A stretch of DNA of 64,000 nt from Moraxella oculi. Lineage in GTDB: Bacteria > Pseudomonadota > Gammaproteobacteria > Pseudomonadales > Moraxellaceae. The translations under genes and the position numbers were made by a program. The notes under the pieces are model-generated. The model had not been told where the DNA came from. It saw only the letters and a list, made by a program, of their open reading frames with translations, and made no database searches. The DNA lies in assembly GCF_023336735.1 (NCBI RefSeq), contig NZ_JAMBAQ010000004.1:1-64000 (forward strand). The letters run 5' to 3'. Positions 28,860 through 38,824 of this stretch are shown piece by piece (within the stretch, counting starts at the first letter, position 1; every line of letters begins with the position of its first letter).

Positions 28860-29402
28860 ATGAAAACTCTAAGTAAAGCAATTTTGGCATTGGGTGCTTC
28901 ATCAGTCCTAGCAATGAGTGCAAACGCGGCCATCACTTATGGCTCATCATCACAAGGTCAGCCTTATGTTGGTGTCAAACTTGGTCAAATAAATGCTGAT
29001 GGTCTGCCAAGCAAAGCAACTTCGTACGGTGTGTACGGTGGCTATAACTTCGATCAAAACATCGGTGCACAAGTGGAATATGTGGGTTCTGAAACCAAAG
29101 GCTATACCAAAGGCTTAAATAACTACGAGTACGATGCAAAAACTTATGGCGTGTATGGTACTTATCGTTACCATTTTAATAACACACCAGTTTATGCCAA
29201 GGGTAAACTGGGCATTGCAAAAACCAAGGTGAAAAACAAGGGTCTAAGTGTCAACAGCATCTCTGTATCTGACAAGACTGGTTTGGCAGGCGGTGTGGCA
29301 GTAGGCTTTAATGCCACCACAAATGTCGGTCTTGAAGCAGGATATGACTACTTAGGTTCAGACGCTTCTATGTGGGGTGTGAGTGCTCATCTAAAATTCT
29401 AA
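28860..29402 (+). CDS. Small outer membrane beta-barrel protein
   Basis: The 180-residue protein has a clear signal peptide (cleavage after MSANA, ~24). The mature part alternates aromatic and glycine-rich strands: YVGVKLGQI, YGVYGGYNF, GAQVEYVG, YGVYGTYRYHF, YAKGKLGI, GGVAVGF and VGLEAGYDY. It ends in Phe (SAHLKF), the C-terminal signal for BAM insertion. About eight strands fit an OmpA/OmpW/opacity-type barrel. AGGAG precedes the ATG with good spacing. Function is not known; such barrels often act in adhesion or envelope stability. It has its own terminator. Confidence 0.85.
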   Translation: MKTLSKAILALGASSVLAMSANAAITYGSSSQGQPYVGVKLGQINADGLPSKATSYGVYGGYNFDQNIGAQVEYVGSETKGYTKGLNNYEYDAKTYGVYGTYRYHFNNTPVYAKGKLGIAKTKVKNKGLSVNSISVSDKTGLAGGVAVGFNATTNVGLEAGYDYLGSDASMWGVSAHLKF

Positions 29403-29411
29403 TTCAGTACG

Positions 29412-29447
29412 AAAAAAAACAGCCATCAATTGATGGCTGTTTTTTTA
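29412..29447. terminator. Bidirectional terminator after the beta-barrel gene
   Basis: AAAAACAGCCATCA and TGATGGCTGTTTTT make a perfect stem with A and T flanks, usable from both sides (minE converges). Confidence 0.9.
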
Positions 29448-29488
29448 TTTTAACAATCAAATGTCCAAATATTCAAGGTTTCAAAACA

Positions 29489-29764
29489 TCATTTGCGATC
29501 GGGCAGGCTGATACTCATCTCTAACATGTCAATGTCATCTTCATGATGATGATTGATGTTCACATCGCTGATTTGTACACCATTGACATAGTTATTGACT
29601 ACCTGCAAAATCTCTCGTTTCATTTGTTCGATACGCTCAGCAGTCAAGCGATTATTAAGTCTGTCAGAGCTGGCAACGATGACTTTCAGACGGTCCTTGG
29701 CGATGTCGGCACTGCTTGGCGTGTCGTTACCACCGAATAATGATGCCCAAAATCCTTTTTTCAT
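29489..29764 (-). CDS. minE: Cell division topological specificity factor MinE
   Basis: MinE stimulates the MinD ATPase at the membrane and drives pole-to-pole oscillation that keeps the division site central. At 91 residues it has the family length. An amphipathic N-terminus ([11 protein letters not shown]) is followed by the MinD-contact helix ([14 protein letters not shown], ~20-33) and the C-terminal dimer beta region. It starts one base after the minD stop codon, with its GGAGG ribosome site inside the end of minD, so the two are coupled. Confidence 0.97.
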   Translation of the reverse strand: MKKGFWASLFGGNDTPSSADIAKDRLKVIVASSDRLNNRLTAERIEQMKREILQVVNNYVNGVQISDVNINHHHEDDIDMLEMSISLPDRK

Positions 29765-29765
29765 C

Positions 29766-30581
29766 TCAACCTCCGAACAATCTTGTAAAGAAGCCTTTTT
29801 TTCTCACTTCCAGATGGCGAAGTGGTCGCTCTTCACCTAAAAATCTTGCCACGATGTCTTCATAGCATTGCCCTGCGGCAGATTCTGGATAGTGAATGAC
29901 AGGCTGACCATGGTTGGATGCTTCTAGCACCGCATTACTCTCTGGAATCACACCAATCAAAGGCACGCGTAGAATTTCATTGGCGATGGTGTCAATGTCC
30001 ATCATCTCACCTTGGGCGGCACGCTCTGGATTATAGCGAGTGATGACGAGATGCTCTTTGACGCTACTGCCTTCTTGAGCTCGCTTGGTGCGAGATTGTA
30101 AAATGCCGATGATGCGGTCGGAGTCGCGTACGCTTGATACTTCTGGATTGGTAACAATGAGTGCTTCATCAGCATGATACATGGCAAGTTGAGCACCACG
30201 CTCAATTCCAGCTGGGCTGTCGCAGATGATGTAGTCAAAGCCCAAATCCTCTGAAAGTTCTTTCATGACTGCGGCCACACCCTCATCAGTCAGAGCATCT
30301 TTATCACGGGTCTGTGAAGCTGGTAAAATGTACAGGTTGTCAAGTTGTTTGTCTTTTACCAAAGCTTGGGTTAATTTGGCGTTGCCATTGATGATATCAA
30401 CAAAGTCGTACACAATGCGATTTTCACAACCCATGATGAGATCAAGATTGCGCAAGCCCACATCAAAATCAATGATGACGGTTTTATGACCATGTTTGGC
30501 AAGACCCGCACCGAATGATGCACTGGTGGTGGTTTTACCAACACCACCTTTACCTGAAGTTACTACGATGATTTTCGCCAC
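29766..30581 (-). CDS. minD: Septum site-determining ATPase MinD
   Basis: MinD is a membrane-cycling ATPase that recruits MinC and MinE. The 271 residues contain the deviant Walker [14 protein letters not shown] (~7-19) and [12 protein letters not shown] (~118-129). The C-terminal amphipathic membrane helix is [20 protein letters not shown]. The start codon is GTG at 30581, with AAGGAG seven bases before it. It forms an operon with minE; minC lies 178 bases upstream on the same strand. Confidence 0.98.
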   Translation of the reverse strand: MAKIIVVTSGKGGVGKTTTSASFGAGLAKHGHKTVIIDFDVGLRNLDLIMGCENRIVYDFVDIINGNAKLTQALVKDKQLDNLYILPASQTRDKDALTDEGVAAVMKELSEDLGFDYIICDSPAGIERGAQLAMYHADEALIVTNPEVSSVRDSDRIIGILQSRTKRAQEGSSVKEHLVITRYNPERAAQGEMMDIDTIANEILRVPLIGVIPESNAVLEASNHGQPVIHYPESAAGQCYEDIVARFLGEERPLRHLEVRKKGFFTRLFGG

Positions 30582-30759
30582 AACGGCACTCCTTAATGCA
30601 ATAAAAGTTCACTTACCAAGCAGACCCATGGTAAATGTAAATATTCATGACGGCAATTGGACACACAAGGCATCTTCGCTGTCATTATGAGAATGCGACA
30701 ACATGTATTGATGACATCAATGACATTTGTCAATCTTAAGATGAAATAACGCCAACCAT

Positions 30760-31464
30760 TTAACTGTTGATTAAAGAAAAGACCAGTCCTTTAACCTCAT
30801 CATAGCTGACTTGCACGGCTTGATCAATCATCTGACTTGGAATGTCTTCACGCAAGCAATAAGTCCCTGCTACTGACACCAAAGTCGGATTGAATTTTTG
30901 GCAAAAAATGCGTGCATGCTTATCGCCAGTCGCACCAGCCACCAAGCGACCCAAACCATGACTGTAAATATGCAAGCTATTGTCTGTGATGACCTCAGCC
31001 CCATGATTGACCCCGCCAACAACTGTCAAATCACCACCAAAATGGTGAATGCTTTGTCCTGAACGCACCATTTGGGTGTGTATGCTGGATGTGATGGGTG
31101 ATGTGTCAGTCTGTTGAGCCTGTTGAATTGGTTGCTCAATGCTGTCTGTTTTTGGTGCTAAACGCTCAATGCGTTTGCCATCAGCAGGAAAGATTGCCAA
31201 GCGTAACTGTTTGGCTTGTGCATTTAAGATGCCGTCAATCACGCCGATTGGCTGTATGCCGATTGACCACATAAAATCAATGAGTGTGTCTAACGCAAGC
31301 ATGGATTTACTGTCAATGACTACAGGAATGCCAGTCGTCGCTTTATTGCTATTAACCAGCTCACCCAGTGCTGTTTGAATGTCGCTCATGCTGTCTGAAA
31401 GAATTTTGATGCGACTAAATGCCAGCATTTTACCAGATAACTGAATGGGTTTACTCATAATCAT
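30760..31464 (-). CDS. minC: Septum site-determining protein MinC
   Basis: MinC inhibits FtsZ assembly away from midcell. The start is ambiguous between ATG 31464 and ATG 31458 (MSKPIQLSG); neither has a good Shine-Dalgarno sequence. I give the longer, 234-residue form. The N-terminal FtsZ-interacting domain (~1-110) is followed by a polar Gln/Thr/Ser linker (~120-145). The C-terminal right-handed beta-helix carries the conserved GRLVAGATGDKHARIFCQKF (~180-199). Gene order minC-minD-minE is standard. The gap to minD is larger than usual. Confidence 0.94.
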   Translation of the reverse strand: MIMSKPIQLSGKMLAFSRIKILSDSMSDIQTALGELVNSNKATTGIPVVIDSKSMLALDTLIDFMWSIGIQPIGVIDGILNAQAKQLRLAIFPADGKRIERLAPKTDSIEQPIQQAQQTDTSPITSSIHTQMVRSGQSIHHFGGDLTVVGGVNHGAEVITDNSLHIYSHGLGRLVAGATGDKHARIFCQKFNPTLVSVAGTYCLREDIPSQMIDQAVQVSYDEVKGLVFSLINS

Positions 31465-31616
31465 CAACCATAAACAAAAATGTCAAAATACCAATGCAGA
31501 TGCTCAACAGATGTTCATCAATCAAGGAGTTAAATTGTAGCATTTTTTTCATCATGAAAAAACAATAAACTCCATTAATTCATGCGGTTTTTATGTTCTT
31601 TGTTGTTACCATGCCA

Positions 31617-32720
31617 TCAGTGGTGTTCGGATACCGCCACTTTGATTTGCTCGGTATGTTTCCATTGCTGGGCTTTGATTTGCTGTTCAAAAGCGTCGAG
31701 TGCATCTTCGGTGATGTTGGCTACCAATTGTTGTAGGGCGGGGCGGTTGATGTCAATGCTGGCGATGCCATGGGCAATCTGCATCATCAAGCCGTCCAAT
31801 GTCTCTTGGTCAAAAAGATGAGCATTGACCGATGTGGCGACATTGACTCCGATGCGCTTACCAATCGTGGTGATTTGGTTTTCTATGAGAGATCCTGCCA
31901 CAGGAATGAGCTTTAAGTATTTGCCAATCTCTGGCGTGTCAATGAGTGCCTGTTCTACGGCAATGCCAATGTCTTTAGATAGCTGTTCGCCAGCGGCATG
32001 ATTAAAGGCATTTTGCAATCTTGGTGTCAGCTCGCTACGCAACAACTCTAAAACCGCTTGTTCAATTGCAGGGCGGTTTTTGTTGAGTGTGTCTTGTATG
32101 AGTTTGTCATGTTTTTTTGAGCGTTTGATCTGTGTGCGTATGTTATCTGTGGCTGTTAAAATGACACGATCAGAAAGCTCTTCTAGCAGCACGCCATAGT
32201 AAAATTTCCCTGAATTAATCCATCGTTTTGGAATGATTTTGATTCCGACTTTATGTAGGCGTTTGATGATGATGCCGGCACGCAACAATCTGAGTGCACG
32301 CAGAGCAGGAAAGCACGCCAAGGTCTCATACCAATGCATAAAAGGAAAAAAGAACCAGCGGTGATAGGTGTGATTGACAATCGCAAGTACCCAGCGAGTG
32401 GTCAATTCTGCCACCCAAAATAGTGTGAATGCACCGCTGATGGTCGCCACTGCCGTGTGATGCTGGGTGTGATAGACTGCTAAAATATCATCTGCCCCAA
32501 GCCATGCGGAGACATATCCAGTCATCGTACTCATCATTACGCCATCGATGAACATCAGTAATAAGTCTATGATCAGCAAACCAAGCATGATGATGTCGTA
32601 GATGATTTTTGGGCGGTTGGGCTTGTCGTCATGATCGCCACCATATAGCGGTACGACATCATCAGGGATTTCGTGTGCTTGAGGAATGCTTAGGTTTTTT
32701 GGTTGTGAGGTGTGTTGCAT
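31617..32720 (-). CDS. Membrane protein with a voltage-sensor-like S4 helix and long cytoplasmic tail
   Basis: The function of this 367-residue protein is not recognised. A hydrophilic start is followed by membrane helices at ~38-60 and ~92-116 (the latter with Glu105). A segment resembling fused S3-S4 of voltage-gated channels follows (HWYETLACFPALRALRLLRAG, given in two parts: ~129-140 and ~141-149). It has Arg141, Arg144 and Arg147 at every third place, then Lys153, Arg154 and Lys157. No pore helix or selectivity filter follows. The remaining ~200 residues are mixed-polarity, probably helical and cytoplasmic. The start overlaps the end of the acyltransferase gene by 31 bases, so the two are translated together. 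Confidence 0.75.
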   Translation of the reverse strand: MQHTSQPKNLSIPQAHEIPDDVVPLYGGDHDDKPNRPKIIYDIIMLGLLIIDLLLMFIDGVMMSTMTGYVSAWLGADDILAVYHTQHHTAVATISGAFTLFWVAELTTRWVLAIVNHTYHRWFFFPFMHWYETLACFPALRALRLLRAGIIIKRLHKVGIKIIPKRWINSGKFYYGVLLEELSDRVILTATDNIRTQIKRSKKHDKLIQDTLNKNRPAIEQAVLELLRSELTPRLQNAFNHAAGEQLSKDIGIAVEQALIDTPEIGKYLKLIPVAGSLIENQITTIGKRIGVNVATSVNAHLFDQETLDGLMMQIAHGIASIDINRPALQQLVANITEDALDAFEQQIKAQQWKHTEQIKVAVSEHH

Positions 32721-33694
32721 TGATGATGCCTATGATGGGTATGTTGAAAATCTGCCAGCATTTCATTGATGCGTGCATCTTTGTCCAGCCAAATGTCGTC
32801 AAGCCATTTAAAAAACTCGGCTTTAATATCAGCATTATGATCATATTCGCCATTTTTAAGTGCGTCAAATAAGCTTGGGTTTGGTTCAATGTGGCGAATG
32901 TCCACACCAAGTCGTGTCAGTTTTCCTTGCCACAGATCGCCATACTCAGGTATGCCATCAGGATAGACAAGCGTCATGTCTAAAATGCCATCAATCTTCT
33001 CGCCAAGACTGCTGATGGCAAGTGCCAAACCGCCTGCTTTTGGTTTGAGTAGGTGGTGGTAGGGGGATTGTTGTTTGGCGTGCTTGGCAGGCGTGAAACG
33101 AGTACCTTCTAAGTAATTGAGTAACACAAAAGGCTTGTTGGCAAGCAACTCACAAGCACGGCGTGCTTCTGCGATGTCGCGATGAGCCAGTGCTGGATTT
33201 TTTGCAATTTGTTCCTTGCTGTGACGCTTCATCATTGGAAAATCTAAAAAATAAAAAGCTTGACCCACAACAGGAATATATAGCAACTCATGTTTGGCAA
33301 AAAAGCGTGTGATGGGTAAAATGCCTTCGCTGACATATTGAATGATGCTGGTGTCCACCCATGATTGATGATTGCAGATGAGCAGATATTTGCCATCGGA
33401 TTTAAGGTTGTTGGGTAAGCTGATACGCCAATCTTTCTTGGGTAGAATGGCGTCAATCATGAAGTTGTTTGAACGAATCCAATAGTCAGCCATACTGACA
33501 ATGGCATCATCGGCGACTTTTGATTTGCCAAAAACCTTTGCAAGCCCTGCAGCATAGATTGGCACAGACAGCCCCAAGCTGTTGGCCGCAATGCCGCCTG
33601 TGCTGACGACAAAAGACAGCTTACGAGCCAAATTGGGCGTTGTGTCGTGCAATTTTTGAAAAAATGGTAGGGTCTTACGCTTGGTCTTAATCAT
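32690..33694 (-). CDS. PlsC-type acyltransferase (YihG-like)
   Basis: The 334-residue protein has the 1-acyl-glycerol-3-phosphate acyltransferase motifs. The HX4D catalytic box is NHQSWVD (~107-113); the glycerophosphate-binding box FVLLNYLEGTRFTPAK is at ~192-207 (EGTR). An N-terminal hydrophobic segment (~22-45) would anchor it in the inner membrane. Length and motif order fit the YihG/long PlsC-like subgroup rather than the short housekeeping PlsC. It probably acylates a lysophospholipid; the acceptor is unknown. AGGATAA precedes the ATG. It overlaps the following voltage-sensor-like gene. Confidence 0.85.
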   Translation of the reverse strand: MIKTKRKTLPFFQKLHDTTPNLARKLSFVVSTGGIAANSLGLSVPIYAAGLAKVFGKSKVADDAIVSMADYWIRSNNFMIDAILPKKDWRISLPNNLKSDGKYLLICNHQSWVDTSIIQYVSEGILPITRFFAKHELLYIPVVGQAFYFLDFPMMKRHSKEQIAKNPALAHRDIAEARRACELLANKPFVLLNYLEGTRFTPAKHAKQQSPYHHLLKPKAGGLALAISSLGEKIDGILDMTLVYPDGIPEYGDLWQGKLTRLGVDIRHIEPNPSLFDALKNGEYDHNADIKAEFFKWLDDIWLDKDARINEMLADFQHTHHRHHQCNTPHNQKT

Positions 33695-34158
33695 GGGTTA
33701 TCCTATAAATCATTGTGCCTGATTGGGTTGGTTTGTGCGGTCATCATGCGTTAAGTCATTAAATTGAGCATTAAAATCAGTGTACAAATAAAAACTGTTG
33801 TTTATTTTACCAAATTTTTATCACAAATCAGCAAGATTTCACCATAAATTTGTGTAAAAGCGATTGCTTGAAAATTTTTGATACAATATTAATGAGTAAT
33901 CTTTTTAATGATTAAAGTTTCGGCCATGGTGAATGGAGGTGCAATCAGGTCCATTGATGGCTGTGATCATATCAGACTAAGCTGTCATTGTCTGCCATGA
34001 GGTGGAGGCTGTGTGATGATCATTAAAATCTAACCGATGAGATACACACTTACAACAGACAAGAATTTTTTTTGGTTCATAATATGTCAAATTCATGTTG
34101 TGCAGGCTTTTAAGCTTTGCAGAGATCACATCATTTAGCAACAACCTAGGAGTTTGTC
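33695..34158 (+). promoter_or_regulatory. Promoter and long structured leader before the OmpA-like lipoprotein
   Basis: The gap of 464 bases has no credible gene. An extended -10 box TG-A-TACAAT (33879-33887) would give a leader of ~265 bases. It contains a hairpin (GCCAT 33923-33927 with ATGGC 33957-33961, and AATGGA with TCCATT inside). It also contains a 7-bp helix TGATCAT (33964-33970)/ATGATCA (34016-34022) enclosing CAGAC/GTCTG. AGGAG precedes the ATG at 34159. Confidence 0.5.
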
Positions 34159-34806
34159 ATGAGTAAATTAAATCTATTGGCTGTATCAGCATTGGCGTCT
34201 AGTATGGTTATCTCTGGCTGTGCAAGTACTGGCAATTATAACGATGATGCCACCAAAAAAGCTGGCTTGGGGGCATTGGCAGGTGCTTTGGGTGCTGCTG
34301 CCATTTCTAAAGCTACTGGCGGTGAGAAAACTGGTCGTGATGCTGCCATTGGTGCGGTGCTAGGGGCAGGCGTTGGTGCATACATGAGTAAGCAAGAAGC
34401 CAAACTAAAACAGCAGACCGCTGGCACTGGCATTGAGGTTACCCGCGATCCTGTTACCAATAACATCAATCTTGCCATTCCAGAAGCCATTACCTTTGAT
34501 AAGGGGCAGTACGCCATCAAGCCATCATCTTATGGTACTTTAAATCAAGTGGCAAGAACCTTGAATGAGTACAATCAAACTCAAGTCATCGTCAACGGAT
34601 ACGCTTCAATTGAAGGCAATGCGGCATTTAACCAAACACTCTCATTAGACCGTGCAGATGCTGTGGCTCGCCATTTGATCAATCAAGGGGTTTCTGCCAC
34701 TCGCATCAGTTCACTGGGTCATGGGGCAACCACGAAATTCGGCATGGCTTATGAGCCTAACCGTCGTGTGGAGATTGCCATCATCGCACCAAAAAGTGTT
34801 GGTTAA
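34159..34806 (+). CDS. OmpA-domain lipoprotein with glycine zipper (YiaD-like)
   Basis: The 215-residue product has a lipoprotein signal (lipobox VISGC, Cys ~21). Residues ~36-75 form a glycine-zipper stretch (GLGALAGALGAAAISKATGG, then AAIGAVLGAGVGAYMS). Residues ~95-210 are an OmpA-like peptidoglycan-binding domain with the conserved NQTLSLDRADAVARHLINQG and EPNRRVEIAI segments. It probably links the outer membrane to peptidoglycan. The family includes E. coli YiaD and Acinetobacter OmpA-family lipoproteins. It is monocistronic with its own terminator. Confidence 0.9.
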   Translation: MSKLNLLAVSALASSMVISGCASTGNYNDDATKKAGLGALAGALGAAAISKATGGEKTGRDAAIGAVLGAGVGAYMSKQEAKLKQQTAGTGIEVTRDPVTNNINLAIPEAITFDKGQYAIKPSSYGTLNQVARTLNEYNQTQVIVNGYASIEGNAAFNQTLSLDRADAVARHLINQGVSATRISSLGHGATTKFGMAYEPNRRVEIAIIAPKSVG

Positions 34807-34875
34807 TAAACCACCATACCCACCTCACTGCCCTTAAATCCGCTTGATTTGGTGCGTTTTGGGTAGATTAATGCA

Positions 34876-34919
34876 CTAAAAAACTCAAATGTCAATCATC
34901 ATGGCATTTGAGTTTTTTA
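34876..34919. terminator. Bidirectional terminator between the lipoprotein gene and trxB
   Basis: AAAAAACTCAAATG (34878-34891) pairs with CATTTGAGTTTTTT (34905-34918), with A and T runs on the two sides of convergent genes. Confidence 0.9.
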
Positions 34920-34941
34920 TCTGATGGACAAGCTTATCCAA

Positions 34942-35907
<966 letters not shown>

Positions 35908-36030
35908 CTAGTATAGGGCAAATACGCCGAAAATTGCAAGACCATTGCGTGAAAATATCGGTTTTGACAATAGGAGTTTTGCCCAAGAATCATTAGCGTA
36001 TGAAATTTTTGCAAATCTTGATTAAAAACT

Positions 36031-36060
36031 TTGCGGCGTCATACTGTTATCCTATATAAT
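36031..36060 (+). promoter_or_regulatory. Promoter for ftsK
   Basis: TTGCGG (36031-36036) and TATAAT (36055-36060) are 18 bases apart. The promoter overlaps the TTG codon of a possible longer ftsK frame and so argues for the ATG at 36103. Confidence 0.65.
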
Positions 36061-36102
36061 GTAGAGCTTTTCATTCATTGTTCATACAACCCATCAACCA
36101 TC

Positions 36103-38799
36103 ATGAAATTATTACAGTACGATTTTGTCAATCGAATGCTTGGCCATCTGCCTACCATCAAACGCTTATTTTTTAGCGTGATTGGAGGGGTGTTCTTTGT
36201 CTTTTTGTTCATCGCTTTATTTTCTTATGATCCGATGGATTCTGCTTGGTCGCACATGAGCAGCCGCCAAAGCATGACGAATGTTGGCGGTCGTTTGGGG
36301 GCATGGACAGCAGATATTTTTCGATCATTGTTTGGGATTGGTGCTTGGTTTTTGGTGGCGGTGCTTGGTTATGAGTTGGTGCGTTCATGGCAGATGTCTA
36401 AAAGCGTGTTTTGGCCATTGAGACTGATTGCCTATGCCTTTTTATTGTTGTGCATCAGTGCGATGCTTGCATATTTGGGTGTGTGGTGGTCAGCTGATCC
36501 AGTAATTTTTGGTGGCATGCTTGGGTATGAACTGATGATGGCGTTGGTGGGCATGCTGGGCGTGGCGTTGTCAGTGGGATTTTTGACACTGTTTGGGTTT
36601 GTCATAGCGACCTTAACTTTTGATATTCGCTGGTCTGGACTATGGCGAAAATCTAAGCATGCCATGGTATGTGTGTCAGATGGCGAAAAGCAGGAGATGG
36701 ACAATCACGAGGAATGTCATGATGAAAGCAGTCTTGGCAAACACCTCCCAAAGACGCCTGTTTATCCATCACATAATCACGAAGGGGCGTTAGAGAGTTT
36801 TTTGGTTAATTCAGGATTGCGTGATGATCTGATTGCTAAAAAACATGATGAACAACACGAGCAACACAACACAAAGACCGCTGATATTAATCAGGTCATG
36901 GAGGTGTTGTGGGCAGATAAGGACACTCTAGAGGCATTTGATCAAAGCGACCAAATGAATGAATCGTCTGTAGCTACTGCCATCACTGATGACATGGTCA
37001 TCGGACAAGATGTCCCAATCCATCGCCCAGTACAAGATGTCTTTAATGATGATGGTAATGAGGTATTTTCTCAAAAGCCCAATTTGGTAGTATCATGCGA
37101 TACAACAGACGAAGAGGGCAATCATCCAATCAACGAATGGCAACAGTGGCATGATGACGCCGCCAAACAAGAGGTGGAATCGCCAACGCCAATCTTAGCA
37201 GTAAGCGATGTGTCGCAGGAGACTAACACGCCACCTGTCATCAGCGACACGGTTGGCCATCTGCCAGCCTCAATGGCAACTGGCACGGTTCGACCAAAAT
37301 CTCATGCCATGAGTACGCTTGAGTATCGCATGAGCCTAAGCCCCGTACCGTCGCTGGACATCTTGGATCCCAAGCCTCAAAAGTTCGCCATCTACACATC
37401 AGAGCAACTTCAAGAGCTTTCTGAACTGCTTGAAATTAAGCTGCAAGAATTTAATATAAAAGCCAATGTTGTCAGTGCGATGGTGGGACCTGTGGTGACT
37501 CGTTTTGAGGTGGACTTGGCAGCAGGGGTAAAAGCAAGTCGTGTGATAAAAATCGCACAGGATTTGGCTCGTTCATTGAGCATGACTTCATTGCGTGTGA
37601 TTCCTGTGATTGCAGGCAAGCCTTATATTGGCATTGAAGTGCCGAACAAAAAACGCCAAATCGTCAGTTTGCTTGAATTATTAGACACCAAAGACTATCA
37701 AGATCCTAACGCAGGTATCAGCATCGCCATCGGTGCAGACATCAATGGCAATCCTGTGATTGCTGATCTTGCCAAAGCTCCGCACATGCTTGTCGCTGGC
37801 ACAACAGGTTCTGGTAAATCCGTATTGGTCAACTCATTTTTAATGTCCATGCTCTTAAAATACACGCCAGAGGAGCTTAGGTTGGTATTGATTGATCCAA
37901 AACAGTTGGAGCTTGCTAACTATGGCGACATTCCGCATTTATTGACTCCAGTGATCATTGACATGACGGAGGCAACCGCCGCTCTTAATTGGTGTGTGAC
38001 AGAGATGGAGCGTCGCTATTTGTTGATGAGTAAATTGCGTGTGCGTAATATCGCTGCTTTTAATCAAAAAATTAAAGATGCACAAAATGCTGGCGAGCCG
38101 ATCTTAGATTTGATGTGGAATGCTTCTGACCATGTCAGTGATTCTGTGCCGCAGCAAAAGACGCTATCAAAGATCGTGGTGGTGGCTGATGAGTTTGCTG
38201 ATATGATCATGCAGCTTGGCAAAACTGCCGAAGAGCCGATTGTCCGCCTTGCCCAAAAATCTCGTGCTGCTGGCATTCACCTAATCTTAGCCACTCAAAG
38301 ACCTGTGGCTACTGTCGTAACAGGTTTGATCAAGTCAAACATTCCTGTGCGTGTTGCCTTGCGTGTCAATTCAGCGACCGACAGCCGCATCATCATTGAA
38401 GAGTCTGGTGCAGAGAACATGCTGGGGCATGGCGACATGATGTTCTTAGCTCCTGGTGCGATTGAGACCGTGCGTGTGCATGGGGCATTCGTTAAAGATG
38501 ATGAGGTGAATCGCGTGACGGACGCATGGCGAGAGCGGGGAGCACCTGATTATATCGATCTTAGTGAAAGCTATACTTTTGAAGGTGAGGGTTCTGGAGA
38601 TACCAGTAGTGGCGGTGATGATGAATATTTTGATTTGTCGGTGTCGCACATCTTAGAGACTCGCAAGGTATCCATCTCAGCATTGCAACGCAAGTTTAGC
38701 ATTGGCTATAACCGTGCGGCTCGCATTGTTGATATGATGGAAGAGCGTGGCATTGTCTCTGCGGCGGACAATAATGGCAAACGCCAAATTTTAATGTGA
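36103..38799 (+). CDS. ftsK: DNA translocase FtsK
   Basis: The septal DNA pump moves chromosome termini and activates XerCD recombination at dif. I use ATG 36103 (898 residues). Four N-terminal membrane helices span ~15-190. A linker of about 200 residues rich in Asp, Glu, His, Gln and Asn follows; it replaces the Pro/Gln-rich linker of E. coli. The alpha/beta motor has Walker A AGTTGSGKSVLVN (~566) and Walker B VVVADEFADM (~690). The gamma winged-helix domain, which reads KOPS sites, forms the C-terminus (SISALQRKFSIGYNRAARI, ~850-868). It is shorter than E. coli FtsK (1329) because of the linker. Confidence 0.97.
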   Translation: MKLLQYDFVNRMLGHLPTIKRLFFSVIGGVFFVFLFIALFSYDPMDSAWSHMSSRQSMTNVGGRLGAWTADIFRSLFGIGAWFLVAVLGYELVRSWQMSKSVFWPLRLIAYAFLLLCISAMLAYLGVWWSADPVIFGGMLGYELMMALVGMLGVALSVGFLTLFGFVIATLTFDIRWSGLWRKSKHAMVCVSDGEKQEMDNHEECHDESSLGKHLPKTPVYPSHNHEGALESFLVNSGLRDDLIAKKHDEQHEQHNTKTADINQVMEVLWADKDTLEAFDQSDQMNESSVATAITDDMVIGQDVPIHRPVQDVFNDDGNEVFSQKPNLVVSCDTTDEEGNHPINEWQQWHDDAAKQEVESPTPILAVSDVSQETNTPPVISDTVGHLPASMATGTVRPKSHAMSTLEYRMSLSPVPSLDILDPKPQKFAIYTSEQLQELSELLEIKLQEFNIKANVVSAMVGPVVTRFEVDLAAGVKASRVIKIAQDLARSLSMTSLRVIPVIAGKPYIGIEVPNKKRQIVSLLELLDTKDYQDPNAGISIAIGADINGNPVIADLAKAPHMLVAGTTGSGKSVLVNSFLMSMLLKYTPEELRLVLIDPKQLELANYGDIPHLLTPVIIDMTEATAALNWCVTEMERRYLLMSKLRVRNIAAFNQKIKDAQNAGEPILDLMWNASDHVSDSVPQQKTLSKIVVVADEFADMIMQLGKTAEEPIVRLAQKSRAAGIHLILATQRPVATVVTGLIKSNIPVRVALRVNSATDSRIIIEESGAENMLGHGDMMFLAPGAIETVRVHGAFVKDDEVNRVTDAWRERGAPDYIDLSESYTFEGEGSGDTSSGGDDEYFDLSVSHILETRKVSISALQRKFSIGYNRAARIVDMMEERGIVSAADNNGKRQILM

Positions 38800-38824
38800 A
38801 TGATGATGAATTGAGGTTGAAGAG

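Noticed and set aside
28463-28936. A 157-residue minus-strand frame upstream of gph
   Set aside because: It overlaps the signal peptide of the beta-barrel gene and the promoter region and has no ribosome site.
33925-34025. Two tiny overlapping frames in the lipoprotein leader (24 and 9 codons)
   Set aside because: There is no ribosome site and the frames are too short to distinguish from chance; recorded only as part of the leader.
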